Of a DNA stretch of 64,000 nucleotides, positions 46,601-54,949 are shown piece by piece. This DNA comes from Polytrichum commune (Eukaryota; Streptophyta; Polytrichopsida; Polytrichales; Polytrichaceae). The notes under the pieces were generated by a model that saw only the letters and a list, made by a program, of their open reading frames with translations, made no database searches and was not told the DNA's origin. The first letter of the stretch is position 1, and every line of letters starts with the position of its first letter. The position numbers and the translations under genes were made by a program. The DNA lies in assembly GCA_950295325.1 (NCBI GenBank), contig OX485809.1, positions 25,992,144 through 26,056,143 on the forward strand, written 5' to 3'.

Positions 46601-46851
46601 AGGCAATCCAAAGAAGGAGAAAGATTACTTTCGACAAACGACATAAGAGAAGGGCCCTAACACCGGGAATGATGGTCATGATTCAAGACGCACGAAAGCT
46701 TGAATTTCCGGCGAAATTCAATGCGGTATGGTTAGGACCTTACCTTGTCTATGAGGTCTTTCCTAATAATTCAATTCAATTGGAAACGTTGAATGGTGAG
46801 CTCTTTCCTACCCGTACATCGGGAAGTAGATGTAAGGAGTACCGAGCTTGA
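40612..46851 (+). CDS. Gag-Pol polyprotein, Ty3/gypsy
   Basis: A single open frame of 2079 residues. Gag (retrotrans_gag domain, about 150-315) is followed by a zinc knuckle C-x2-C-x4-H-x4-C at 432-445 and a second Cys/His cluster at about 517. The aspartic protease has VDGGSSLNIL (catalytic Asp 852, D-G-G variant seen in plant elements). Reverse transcriptase has FVDD at 1374-1377 instead of the usual Y-x-D-D. RNase H starts near CDAS (Asp 1522). Integrase has an H-H-C-C zinc region ending CDACQR and a D,D(35)E core (Asp 1800, Asp 1861, Glu 1897). No frameshift separates gag from pol. The frame appears coding-competent, and the product should copy and integrate the element. Confidence 0.95.
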   Translation: MQGRTRSQKPSLIVGLEKSTRKRRSSKISDRLEQDNVRIESCLNVEPRTRSILDTLELGAQLEEEITPSKLSGETSSENYTLREEFPVEVDRGLLNSSPVTMAEERGMDPPPIPPIPPIPPIPPIDPLVRPRGLPIVVPQNLAAMDMPSHLPKFYGTKDEDPSRHMERYIERLASFLITDPGYWLVWFPTTLEGEAYEWYRDHAEGHFRGWEQLQREFLNEFRPEVGQSTALRALSSLKQGREKEISAYIRRFDLVCTRFVGTMLNDDTLKQFFIQGFFKSGTIRGVLERNPLTLADAKRAARDIENLDKDHERLWRREDELIPQFIPIRPRVVAVEPAKYENQIPYAIVDTGPRPLAVREPAPLLALPAPRTDPHLEEVERRLGASQLGFQEAMIKQMQSLTDQMSLMIRSQQPGPPPPVESGRHSSGLWCVQCGQPGHTRQFCRSGQNRDQRGNGNPPQQNQRGQAPPHYGNGSNRGPQPRGQGGQNLEKKEFHPFCGRWHAQGQCWSEGQEFNCSNCGGSHPSDTCRQPDKIINVPYPVANPQQQARDNMRGARPQGVPANELRPPNLYYDHSNARQTFHPPAGLQTTTGYIPIQNRQGVPPNGSNGRQAPPTDPGPSNSQDVRFMDGVLEATCDDMLPLPTRIGEEQSQWPPHTNAITYELVKGKGVVEEAPALAVTTRARRGDAPLEVGIGEQGNYSSDEEINLSELDRVARRATKDVERENIILQDRERTNAVHDLDNSDVGEWEGPGVPVDEFDVVGNSKVERSTGYDLWADLSTLKADITFGQLLEISPTARKTLKEGMPVHKRMRKVKAKIAARIQSQGGRDVKAIEIEVVIVDKVVPNVLVDGGSSLNILPEDTMKKLGLGLTGPSPLVINMANQSSTTPLGMIKDCRMTTGGEEYLVTFHVIKMHSNKDTFPILLGRPWLRMANAMVNWGGPKPSITYGPEGNRVIVSIGSLEGWMKKEMYLPLEKEIDDLNENEIGKALVGVVHPEGQRVVIDSGSGSLGPNFYNYGDNGDYAQWLREYPESEVDVMVTFHQVGLGSEFPSVSLGEGSLLEPCEVLTEEEWVSGGLTPWVDDVEEGEVSLIHVDGTQEEDVIIESSKLEEPLHFKTTSTGIVVGQDVKDYPNVPSDWYRNKEEQAHVSEADWRYVDVKLKNGKTRQMKMGSKLGEKEVREYSNLVDEFSDTFAWSYDELKGIPREMVEHRIPLIPGARPIRQKERRMNPQLQLLVKAELERLLKAGFIKPVEITDWVSPMVLVKKKNGKLRVCVDYRKLNSCTQKDHFPLPFITLLLEEVGGHSRYTFMDGYAGYNQISIALQDIHKTAFTTPWGTFVWVVMPFGLCNAPATFQRLVMYIFTDLLFKSMTVFVDDFSTQRNVDDHLHCVREALVRCRKMRLALNPDKTFLGVNKGVLLGYVVSEKGREPDPDKIAAISDLATPTNSKGISKLLGHVGWYRELIPNFSKIAVPITHLLKKDVKFEWTDACQKAFEELRDRLSTYPVLIPPNWGKPFHVYCDASNVAIGSALCQATGEKEKDQPIAYASKQLTPAERNYSTTERECLAMVFSVKKFRHYLMCNPVVFFVDHMAIKYLINKAELSGRLARWVLLLEEFDYTVEYKPGRMHLQADHLSRLSEEIGKNPVNDMLVDDSLFVVTSTPEWYAGIVEFLTTHKLPKEWTKEERRKVRVNSRQFVVVGHRLFRRGSDGILRRCVSKTEVEAILIACHDSACGGHFSGQLTGQKILRAGYFWPTLFKDAHDYVRKCDACQRYARNDLRMEMPLHVSLPLIPFEKWGIDYVGEVHPQSSKGMKYIVVATEYLTKWAEAKAVKTDTAEHAATFMYENIISRFGVPKILVSDRGTHFLNDLIREMTEKFKIDHRKTTPYHPQTNGQTERVNGILVSILRKTVIDSKRDWDTKLTAALWAYRTTYKVTTRATPFSLVYGLEATLPIEYEVESLRVAVSTRLTESQSLRNRLTDLEALDEGRRMAAQHIEAIQRRRKITFDKRHKRRALTPGMMVMIQDARKLEFPAKFNAVWLGPYLVYEVFPNNSIQLETLNGELFPTRTSGSRCKEYRA

Positions 46852-46912
46852 CTAGGCAACTTACCCTTGGAGCAAGAGATGTTTGGATTCATCCCCCGAT
46901 GGTCGCCAATTA

Positions 46913-48805
46913 TGTGAGCCCAAAAGGGTGCCCACATTTAGTCTTAGACCCTTGAAACGTTAGTTGATGCACTTTGAAGTAGCATGTTACTTCACAAAAA
47001 TATAAAAAGAGTGAAATGTTAGTCTTAGAAGTACCATGTTGTAAGAGGCTAGGATGTGAGTTGTTATTGTGTTTTTACCTTCGGAAGGATTTGAGTGAAT
47101 GAGGATAGGTAAGGAGAACTTGGATTGAGTAGTTAGTGAGTAGGCTAGTACAAATGGATGGAGACAACCAAAGTGACTCAAGAGGCAAGTGCATTCGAAT
47201 TGGGATGAATGGAGGATCACATGGAGCGCACAAGTGGACCACCTCATCATGGCCACTTAATGGGGAAGGCCCAAGGAAGAATGCAAGGTGGAGGATAAGC
47301 AAATTCTCAAAGCACCAATCAAATCACGAGTTAAGCATCGTGGTTTGAATTAAGTGGTGAGCGACGATTTGGGAAAGTAAGGGGAGAAAGTTATGGCGGC
47401 GGAAAGCGAAGGAGGCTAAGTTTGGGTTGAAGCATCCCAAATTTGGTAAAGTGTGGTAGGTAGAAAGCCAAGGCTAGTTAAATGTTCGAATTAGGATCCT
47501 TGTTGATCATTTGAGGGAGGAAGGCTTAGAAGATAGGATTGGCGCCTACTAAGTAGGAGGAAATCTCAAGGGCTTATCGTGAGCCTTGAGGGTGCTCACC
47601 CCCTCAAGCTTACTATATAATCCCTCATTCTTCCCTCACTCATCCTCTCTTTCCTTTGTGCTCCAAGGCACCCCACGAGTTATAAGTGTGGGTGTGGGAA
47701 GCCATATTGGAGCACATGTGTGTGCTTAGTTTTTAGTTTGAGAGCCAAGGCTTGTTAGCCTTGAAGAGGGCTTGACCTCTTGGTAGAATTAGTGTTGACG
47801 TGAAGGATTTTAAAGTTAATTCATGATTCCAATTTGTGGTACTTTAAGTTCATGTTTTGAATACACGTGGTTGCAAGTTCCATGTTTAAGAGTTGAGCAC
47901 TTGATGTTGTGATGAGTGCAAAAATATACTTGTGTGGATTAGTTAGTCTTAGTGAAGTTAGGAAATTCTCTCTCCCCCTCTCCTCTCTAGGATTTTAGGA
48001 TTTTAGGATTAGAGAAGAATTGTGTGATTAGAAAGGGGTTGTTAGTAGAATTAGGGAAATTAGGTAGGAAGATTAGTTAAGGGCTTGAATAATTAGTGAG
48101 GTAGTTGGGGATTACAACTACAAAGTTGTGGGTTTATGAAGGAGCTGGGTTTATGAAGGAGCTGGGTTTGTTTAGTTAGAAAGTAAAGAGCTGGGTTTAT
48201 GAAGGACCTGGGTTTGTTTAGTTAGAAGCTAAGGAGCTGGGTTCATGAAGGACCTGGGTTTATGAAGGACCTGGGTTTGTTTAGTTAGAAGCTAAGGAGC
48301 TGGGTTCATGAAGGAGCTGGGTTTATGAAGGAGCTGGGTTTGTTTAGTTAGAAGCTAAGAAGCTGGGTTTATGAAGGAGCTGGGTTTATGAAGGAGCTAG
48401 GTTTATGTAATTAGAAAGTAAAGAGATGGGTTCATGAAGGAGCTTAGTAGATAGCCTACCTAATTAGCTCATAGACAAGTAGTTAGTTACATTATGCTAG
48501 TTAGTGTTATGTGTGGCTTTCACAAGTAAATGTATTTGAGATTGACTATAGAGAATAGTGTTTTTTTTAACACTTGCATCCTCTCTTTAAAAATAAACCA
48601 CGTGCACAACTTAATGGAGAATGTGGAGCACTCTCGCGATGGCAAGACAAAGGAAGCAAAGACCAAAGTTAAATCCAAGACCACTTGAAGGGTGAACCTT
48701 GCACTATGGACTCATCCAAGTCCAAATCCAATACCGCGGAGGAATGTGAGCCCAAACCCACTACTCGGACTACGGACGCTTAAGGGTGGGGGGTTTGGCC
48801 TCACA
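46913..48805 (+). repeat. 3' LTR
   Basis: The same 1893-bp sequence as the 5' LTR with about six differences. The 61 bp between the gag-pol stop and the LTR has no clear polypurine tract and ends CCAATTA. Confidence 0.95.
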
Positions 48806-48810
48806 GGAAG

Positions 48811-49200
48811 TCAGGGTGTCTTTCCTTATTGTTGGACATACGCATGAGGATGTGGATGCAATGTTTGGGAGGTTTGGACAAAGGCTGAAGATTGAGGATT
48901 GCCATACACTCCCATACCTCATGGCATCGTTCATGGTTGTTGGGGAACCCACTATTGTCCCCTCCTTAATTCACGAGGTTGCAGATTTCAAGGAATGGGT
49001 GAAGGGATACTACAATGAGTATGGTCAAGATCGACTTATTGGGCATTCCAAGGCGCACCAATTCCGTTTTTATGTAGATCCTCAAGGAGTGCCATTGATG
49101 CAGTACAAAGTGTATTGTACAGATCCAAGTTGGGTGCCTGATGGAGGAATTGCTCTTTGGAAGGTGGACCCTATCACAAAGAAGACCATGGTCCCAACAG
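48811..49200 (+). CDS. DUF7869-type putative transposase, copy 3, rest of the interrupted exon
   Basis: Directly after the right target duplication the frame resumes with VSFLIVGHTHEDVDAMFGRF, the block that follows KGIFKEV in copies 1, 2 and 4. It continues through DRLIGHSKAHQFRFY to VPT and a donor at ACAG/GTTAGT (phase 1). The reading frame matches the exon before the insertion. Copies 1, 2 and 4 have no intron at the point where this exon ends. Confidence 0.8.
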
Positions 49201-49267
49201 GTTAGTGGGTCCCTTGTTTGTATTGCTTTGGAAGTGCACTAGAAAATACATGGTGTGAAGTATGTGG

Positions 49268-49289
49268 CCCACGGGTGATCACCCGTGGG
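49268..49289. repeat. Family A palindrome inside a copy-3-specific intron
   Basis: CCCACGGGTG-AT-CACCCGTGGG lies in the 139-bp intron 49201-49339. With its AT centre the site is perfectly symmetric over all 22 bases. Confidence 0.85.
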
Positions 49290-49339
49290 CAGTTAGTCCG
49301 TGGTATTGCTCCGAGCTCATTGTATGTTTGTTTTTGTAG

Positions 49340-50121
49340 GGTGCCCCCGTCCCGTTCCAAAAAGGGAGATGAAAGATTCCGTGAACATAAAGCTTGGGGT
49401 GCAAGGTTTTATTAAGTATTGGAAGGATACGGCAGATCAAGATAGTTCGGGTCAATATATGGAGTCCATTGCACCAACAATTTTATATTGGGAGAATGTG
49501 CTTGCGGCTATGGATCAACCTTTACTCCCAACTCCATCTGAACTTAGCGAGCCATTCTGGCCAGCTACACGGTTCTCCATTGCACCAACCCTCCATGTGG
49601 ATAATGTGCATCTACTTGAGGAAAACATCACTGATTATGCTTACGTGGGGCCAGCTAGTTGTCGACCTGTTGAGACCTTCCGTCCCGGCGCACATATCAG
49701 GGTTGGCCATTATATGTTACTACGTCCTAGTGAGGATTGTCCTAATCCAGTGTGGATGGGACGAGTGATTTCTGAGCCGAATTTGGCACATATCGGTCCT
49801 AATCCTCGTTCCATTGAGATTGTCTATTATGTACCGGTCCTTGGCCAAAGGAACAAGAAGACCTTAGACGAACGTTATGAGGAATGGGACACGGCAAAAT
49901 CTTTTCGATGGACGAGGCTCAAGGACTATGCACCACAACATCAATCCCTAGATTGTGTTGTGGCATCATGGGCAAGACAAAGGAATGCGTCCGATGACAA
50001 TGTTCTCATCCCAGCTCGGCAAATTCTTTTCGCAAAGGATAATTTAGATCGATGCACTAGAGGTGAGAAAATGACTGATGGAGATACTTTCGAGGATGGG
50101 GTACCAACAGAAGACCTCTAG
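49340..50121 (+). CDS. DUF7869-type putative transposase, copy 3, last exon
   Basis: After a GTTTTTGTAG acceptor the phase-1 join gives GCPRPVPKREMKDSV, which aligns with DGEPSPCKPIAMKNL of copy 2. LGVQGFIKYWKD, DYAYVGPASCRPVETFRPG, a DPNP-like KNPVWMGR segment and LFAKDNLDRC follow the order of the other copies to TAG at 50121. No lesion is visible other than the retrotransposon upstream. Without that insertion the gene would be open from 36171 on. Confidence 0.75.
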
Positions 50122-50342
50122 ATTAAAGTTGCCTTGCTCATTCCTGGGTATCTACGGGTGGACTCTCATGGGTGGGCTAGATGGTTGACACCATCTAGCA
50201 TGTTTGGAGCTCAATTTTAATTTTGTGAGCATTAATTAGAGAGCCGTAGACATTGACATTTGTCCCACGGATGTTCAAACTACCACTTTTAAAGGCATCT
50301 TTTTTTGTGAATTTTCATGTGCATTGTCATATTAGCCAACAT
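50122..50342. other. Truncated 3' flank of copy 3
   Basis: Only 221 bp separate the copy 3 stop from the left end of element C, against about 530 bp from stop to terminus in copies 1 and 2. No AACACTA-type terminus is seen in the expected orientation, so element C probably inserted into the tail of the copy 3 element. Confidence 0.45.
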
Positions 50343-50382
50343 AACACTATATTCGTTAATTGGAGACTTTGGAAAGTCTCAA
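50343..50382 (+). repeat. Left terminal inverted repeat of element C
   Basis: AACACTATATTCGTTAATTG is followed by a perfect subterminal palindrome GAGACTTT-GG-AAAGTCTC. It has the arms-plus-dinucleotide form of the internal palindromes but a different sequence. Confidence 0.65.
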
Positions 50383-50582
50383 AATAAATTGGACCCGTAG
50401 TTTCGGATGTGAATATTGTGAACGTAGCGAACATGGGGAACATGGGGAACAATGGCAACATAATGTTTTAAAGATCCATATGTGATGAATATATATGTTT
50501 CTAAATATAGTAATTATTTAGTTGATAATCAAAACTATGCCAACACAATATTCCAATGACACGAAATTGCAAATTAGCATCT

Positions 50583-50764
50583 GCAATATAATTATATAGT
50601 TTAGGGTCCACATCCGTAAAAACACAGACATAAAAAACATTTGGATTCCACATCCGTAAATCAATGCATCCATGCAATATAATTATATAGTTTAGGGTCC
50701 ACATCCGTAATAACACAAACATAAAAAACATTTGGATTCCACATCCGTAAATCAATGCATCCAT
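50583..50764 (+). repeat. 91-bp tandem duplication with C half-sites
   Basis: Two 91-bp units start at 50583 and 50674 and a third begins at 50765. Each holds two copies of CACATCCGTAA, half of the C palindrome. They lie between the left end and the stop of copy 4. Confidence 0.75.
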
Positions 50765-50890
50765 GCAATATAATTGTAATCTATAAAATTGCTATAAAAT
50801 GTGTCTAATATAGTATTCGACCCCAATGTCATATATTTTATGAAAAACCAATACACATTCAAATATCTTTGGTCCAAACCTACGTCAATA

Positions 50891-52413
50891 TCATTCACCA
50901 TCTTCATCTTCTGTTTCATTTCCATTCTCGACATTGTTTTCTGCAGCAGCAATACGTGCCAAGTTGTCTTTGGCAAAATCTATATGTTTTTGGGGGATGG
51001 TCATTGTTTCAGTTTTGGAACCTTTGCGTGGTTTCCAAGCACAAAGTATGGTATCCGTGTTTATCCATATTGGTTCGTATGATGAGTCCATTGTCCATTT
51101 GAAACCTTTTTTCGTATCCCACCCTAAATATGTGCGGAGCACATTTTGATCTTTGGTGCTTGGACAGCAATATTCCACCTCAATTTGACGAAAATTTGGG
51201 CTAGTTGGAACAAAATTTGGTGATGACAATGCTTTCACCAACCAAATCGGTTTAGGATGTTCCTCATCTCCAGGACGTACGAGGACCATATAACCTTCGT
51301 AGCAATCAATAGCCACACGAAATGATGGAGCCGGGCGATTACGAGCAGGGCCAACATAATGGTCGTCCGCCGCGAACTCTTCACGAACGTCCTCATTGTT
51401 GAAGAACATGGCCTCAGATTCCACGATTGTCACTCGACTTAGTGGCCAAAAACCTTGTGTCAAACATGATGGTCTATCGTCTTCGGGTGCTAGCAACGCT
51501 GAGCGGATGCGATCCCAATACGCAATCAATGGTTCGTGGGTATCCCGAACACGTCTTGTGATGTCTTCCTCGCACAAATCTTTCCAGTACTCGATGAATC
51601 CAGATATACCTTTGATGATTTCTGGTCCATTCCTCATGGGGTTGGGTTTGCAGGGCTTCGGCTCCCCATCAGGTAGCATACATTTGCCATCTTCGTTTTG
51701 GCGCCATACGAGTATCCCTTCCTCTGGGCCCCAATTCGGGGAGGTACACAAAACTTTGAATTGCATGGCCGGCAGACCATCATCACGCATATAGAATCGG
51801 AATTGTTGAGCCTTGGTATGGCCCACTAAGCGGTCACCTCCCTTAAGAATGAATGGTTTGATAAACGATTTAAAATCGGGCACTTCTTCAATCAAATGCG
51901 GGATGACTGGCACATTATCCAAATCCATGTACGATTTCATGAGAAGAGGAATTGTGGGAAAATCCTCCTCGAGCAACTTCATACTCCAACGTCCAAATGA
52001 AGCGTCAATGTCATCGTGCGTGTGGCCAACCATCAAAAAAGACACAAACACTTCTTTGAAAATGCCCTTGGCTACGAGCAATGACCAAAAACAAAATACG
52101 TATCGACATTTGTTGTCCTTGGCACAATTGTCAAGTTGCACGTGTAGAGTTGGAGGCAAAGGTTTAGCAAGAACGGGTTGTTCAGGCGGTTCTTGCAGTG
52201 AAGATAGGCAAACCTCCTTCCCCTCTAGCACAGCCTCATAAATCGGTGTTGTTCCACATCCAACAAAAAGAGCACGAGAGGATGATGTGGGCGGACTCTC
52301 AAGATCTCGTAGAAGTTTTGCAAAAGACCCTACGGTATGATTGGCGTCGCCAGGATAGAAATCCAAGCCATAATGTGCATATTTCACGTCCACATGACCA
52401 TGTGCGATCATAC
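50891..52413 (-). CDS. DUF7869-type putative transposase, copy 4, last exon
   Basis: The exon begins after AAATGCAG (acceptor for the phase-1 join before MIAHGHVDVKYAHYG) and is open to TAA/TGA-type termination at 50891. It contains VQLDNCAKDNKCRYVFCFW (Asp at about residue 563 of the spliced protein), FLMVGHTHDDIDASFGRW (about 590-607) and the conserved C-terminal region ending in an acidic tail (NGNETEDEDGE). Joined with 52562-53966 it gives 975 residues without a lesion. It is the best candidate for an active transposase in the window. Confidence 0.85.
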
Positions 52414-52486
52414 CTGCATTTAGCCACACAAATCGTATATATGAATGAAATTCAAAAATTTCCCCAAGCAAGCAAAAAAATGTACA

Positions 52487-52508
52487 CTTACGGACGTACA
52501 TCCGTAAA
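52487..52508. repeat. Degenerate C palindrome in the copy 4 intron
   Basis: CTTACGGACG-TA-CATCCGTAAA lies within the intron 52414-52561. It keeps most of both arms. Confidence 0.65.
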
Positions 52509-52561
52509 TCTTAACAATGAGTATGTGGGCGCGCAAAAAATAAATGTGAAAACCAACAAAC

Positions 52562-53966
52562 CTGTGACAGATATTGGAAGCTTGAAATATCCATCTGTAG
52601 CCTTTATTTTCCGCGCATAACAAGGGCACGCCGTCTTTGCATGGTCCATTTTGTCATGAATGATTGTCAAAACCTCATTCGGCCTCATTATCGATAATGC
52701 GCGATTCTTGTAGTAGTCTTGACGGTGTGCCTCCTGGTTGTTGACATGCTCAATGTATTTCAGTTGATGTCGGTTGTGGGACTCAGTCCCAATGGGATGT
52801 GCATCTCGAAGGCCTTTATATTTCTCACAAGCAGAACACCTGGCAAACTTATCCCCAGGTCTCTTCGTAATGTATTCTGCGAATTGTTGATTCTTGATCA
52901 CACTCAATTTTGACAACGAAATCGACCCACATCCAGCCTTTTCGCCAACTTCATTAACATCCATAAGTATGTTCTTCCATTTTGTCCCTGTAGGCAAAAC
53001 CATCTGAACAACCTTTTCCCCCGACGGCAGAGTTCGCGTCTTGTGTGGCATCGCATCTGCCAATGGCATAATGATGGTTGATAGTGTTGCAGCCGCTTGG
53101 AGTGTTGCCTCCCTAGGCTTCTTTGTGCCAGAGTTGCCATGGAACCGAGAACGGCGTCCTTGCATCGAGTAGTTCCGGAACCTATAAAAATCTGCCTTTG
53201 AAACTGCATGTATAATGTACCATGACTTGCAACATATCTCGACATTTTCCAAGGTCACAACCTTACGACCTTCGACATCAAGATGCATGTTGCGATGGAC
53301 TTCAAGTTTCTTTGCAGATCGCATACGAAAGTCCGCGAGCCACATCTCTTGTCTCAAAGATTTGATCTTGTCACGGGGAAATAGTTGGCAACATCTTTTT
53401 GCACAACAATCATTTGTTGCTACGGACCTAATAGATGCATCTCCCAATGTTTGATCTCGACGACGTTGCGTGGGTTCACGAGGCAAACGAACGGAATCAT
53501 ATTTACGCCGACCCATTCTAGGGCGCATTGTGGAGAACAATGCCGATTGCATTTGATCAAAACGGCGGGAATGATTCCACAAGCTGACACCATCATGAAG
53601 AACACTGCGCAACGGCCATCGACGAAGAGAGAATCTCCAACCAGAAGGCACTTCCAACGGATGTAAGGAATTCAGAATGCACACTCCCACATCTTCTTCC
53701 CCAAGGGGATTTGCATCAATACAATCCGTAGGATTCGAGTTCCGACAAACACCATCGGCCACGGGGACACCACATCCATTGAGGAGGACGACATCAAGAT
53801 CAATCCACTGCTCCCGGGAATAACCCTCACATGGTGGGAGGAATTCATCCTCTACATTGGCGACACCAATTGTAGTTTCTTGTTCCACGACAACTTCAAA
53901 CTCGCTAGCATAGCTTGACGCTTCCGACGAAAAATCAACCCCACTATCACTGACGTTGGAATCCAT
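52562..53966 (-). CDS. DUF7869-type putative transposase, copy 4, first coding exon
   Basis: The ATG at 53966 lies in the context GGCCATGG just after a CTCTCTTGTAG acceptor, so the 5' leader is spliced. The N-terminal 60 residues are Ser/Glu-rich (MDSNVSDSGVDFSSEASS). DLDVVLLNGCG, a basic linker, NDCCAKRCCQLFP, VEICCKSWY, DAMPHKTRTL, CSACEKY and IIHDKMDHAK (Asp at residues 438 and 441) follow. The donor is CACAG/GTTTGT (phase 1). The paired Cys motifs suggest a zinc-binding DNA-recognition region. The product is predicted to act on the ends or palindromes of element C. Confidence 0.85.
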
Positions 53967-54110
53967 GGCCACTACAAGAGAGCCAAATGAAGAGTATGTC
54001 AAAATATCCCATTCAATAAATGTCATGGATAGCCCTAACGCTTATTATTGTCAATGAAACACAATGTGAACACTAGTGGATTTCATGGCTTGAAAACAAA
54101 ACTAGCATTG

Positions 54111-54945
54111 GTATACGAACGTGCGTCCGTATACCTCCATGTAATAACATCAGCAGCGCAAGCACACGCGCATACGGATACATTGATGTGTTCATAGGAG
54201 CGGAAAGGAGGAGGCAAAAAAAACATCACTGGTTTATGGACGCGCATCCGTAAATCGGCTCGTACACAGAGTTCAGTTAAACCCTCAACCAAAACAAAGG
54301 TATACGGACGCGCGTCCATAAACATCCGTATGACAAACATCAATGTAGTCCTAGACAGAGGTTCAAGGAAGCAAGAGGTCCTCCAAACACGGCCATGTAT
54401 ACACAGGCCTGACGACTCATGAAATTTGAAGAGGTTTGAACACGCCCATACGCGCTTCCTAAAATGTTTAATCACTGTCAAATTATTATAGTATGACACA
54501 TAGGGTGATGTAGGCTAAGGGATGCGAGCTCCCAACCCTTCATGACCGTACAGTCTCACTGCAGTCTCAGTCTACATGGCACATTATGGTAACAAAGATT
54601 TCCAGGTTTACGGACGCGCGTCCGTAAACCTCTGTGGACCTCATTCCTAGCATAAAGACAGTGATCGATGGAATACACCTCTGTGGACATCATTACTAGC
54701 CTAAATACAATGTCCAACGCGCCAAGGGGTTTACGGACGCGCGTCCGTAAACTTCCATGGTAATATATTGTCGTTGTGGTGCTCTACACGACAGGTGGTG
54801 TAGGTGACCTACAGAACTATAGCACCAAAGGTATGCAGGTTTACGGACGCGCGTCCGTAAACCTCAACGTACATGAGTATTGGCTCAAACAAATAAAGGT
54901 TCAATGAACCAATATGTTTAAGGTTTACGGACGCGCGTCCGTAAC
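54111..54945. repeat. Cluster of C palindromes upstream of copy 4
   Basis: Sites start at about 54111, 54232, 54300, 54606, 54729, 54839 and 54923. The consensus arms are GTTTACGGACG and CGTCCGTAAAC around a central CG, TG or CA. The site at 54111 has TATAC in place of TTTAC in both arms, so symmetry is kept. Spacing is irregular (roughly 70-300 bp). Confidence 0.85.
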
Positions 54946-54949
54946 TCTC

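Larger units (their letters stand above)
37810..48805 (+). mobile_element. Complete Ty3/gypsy LTR retrotransposon, 10,996 bp
   Basis: Two 1893-bp LTRs (TGTGAG...CTCACA) flank an internal region with one uninterrupted 2079-codon gag-pol frame. The 5-bp target duplication GGAAG is perfect. The LTRs differ at about six positions by eye, so the insertion is recent. The element sits in the coding exon of the copy 3 DUF7869 gene. Protease, reverse transcriptase, RNase H and integrase come in the Ty3/gypsy order. I see no chromodomain. Confidence 0.95.
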
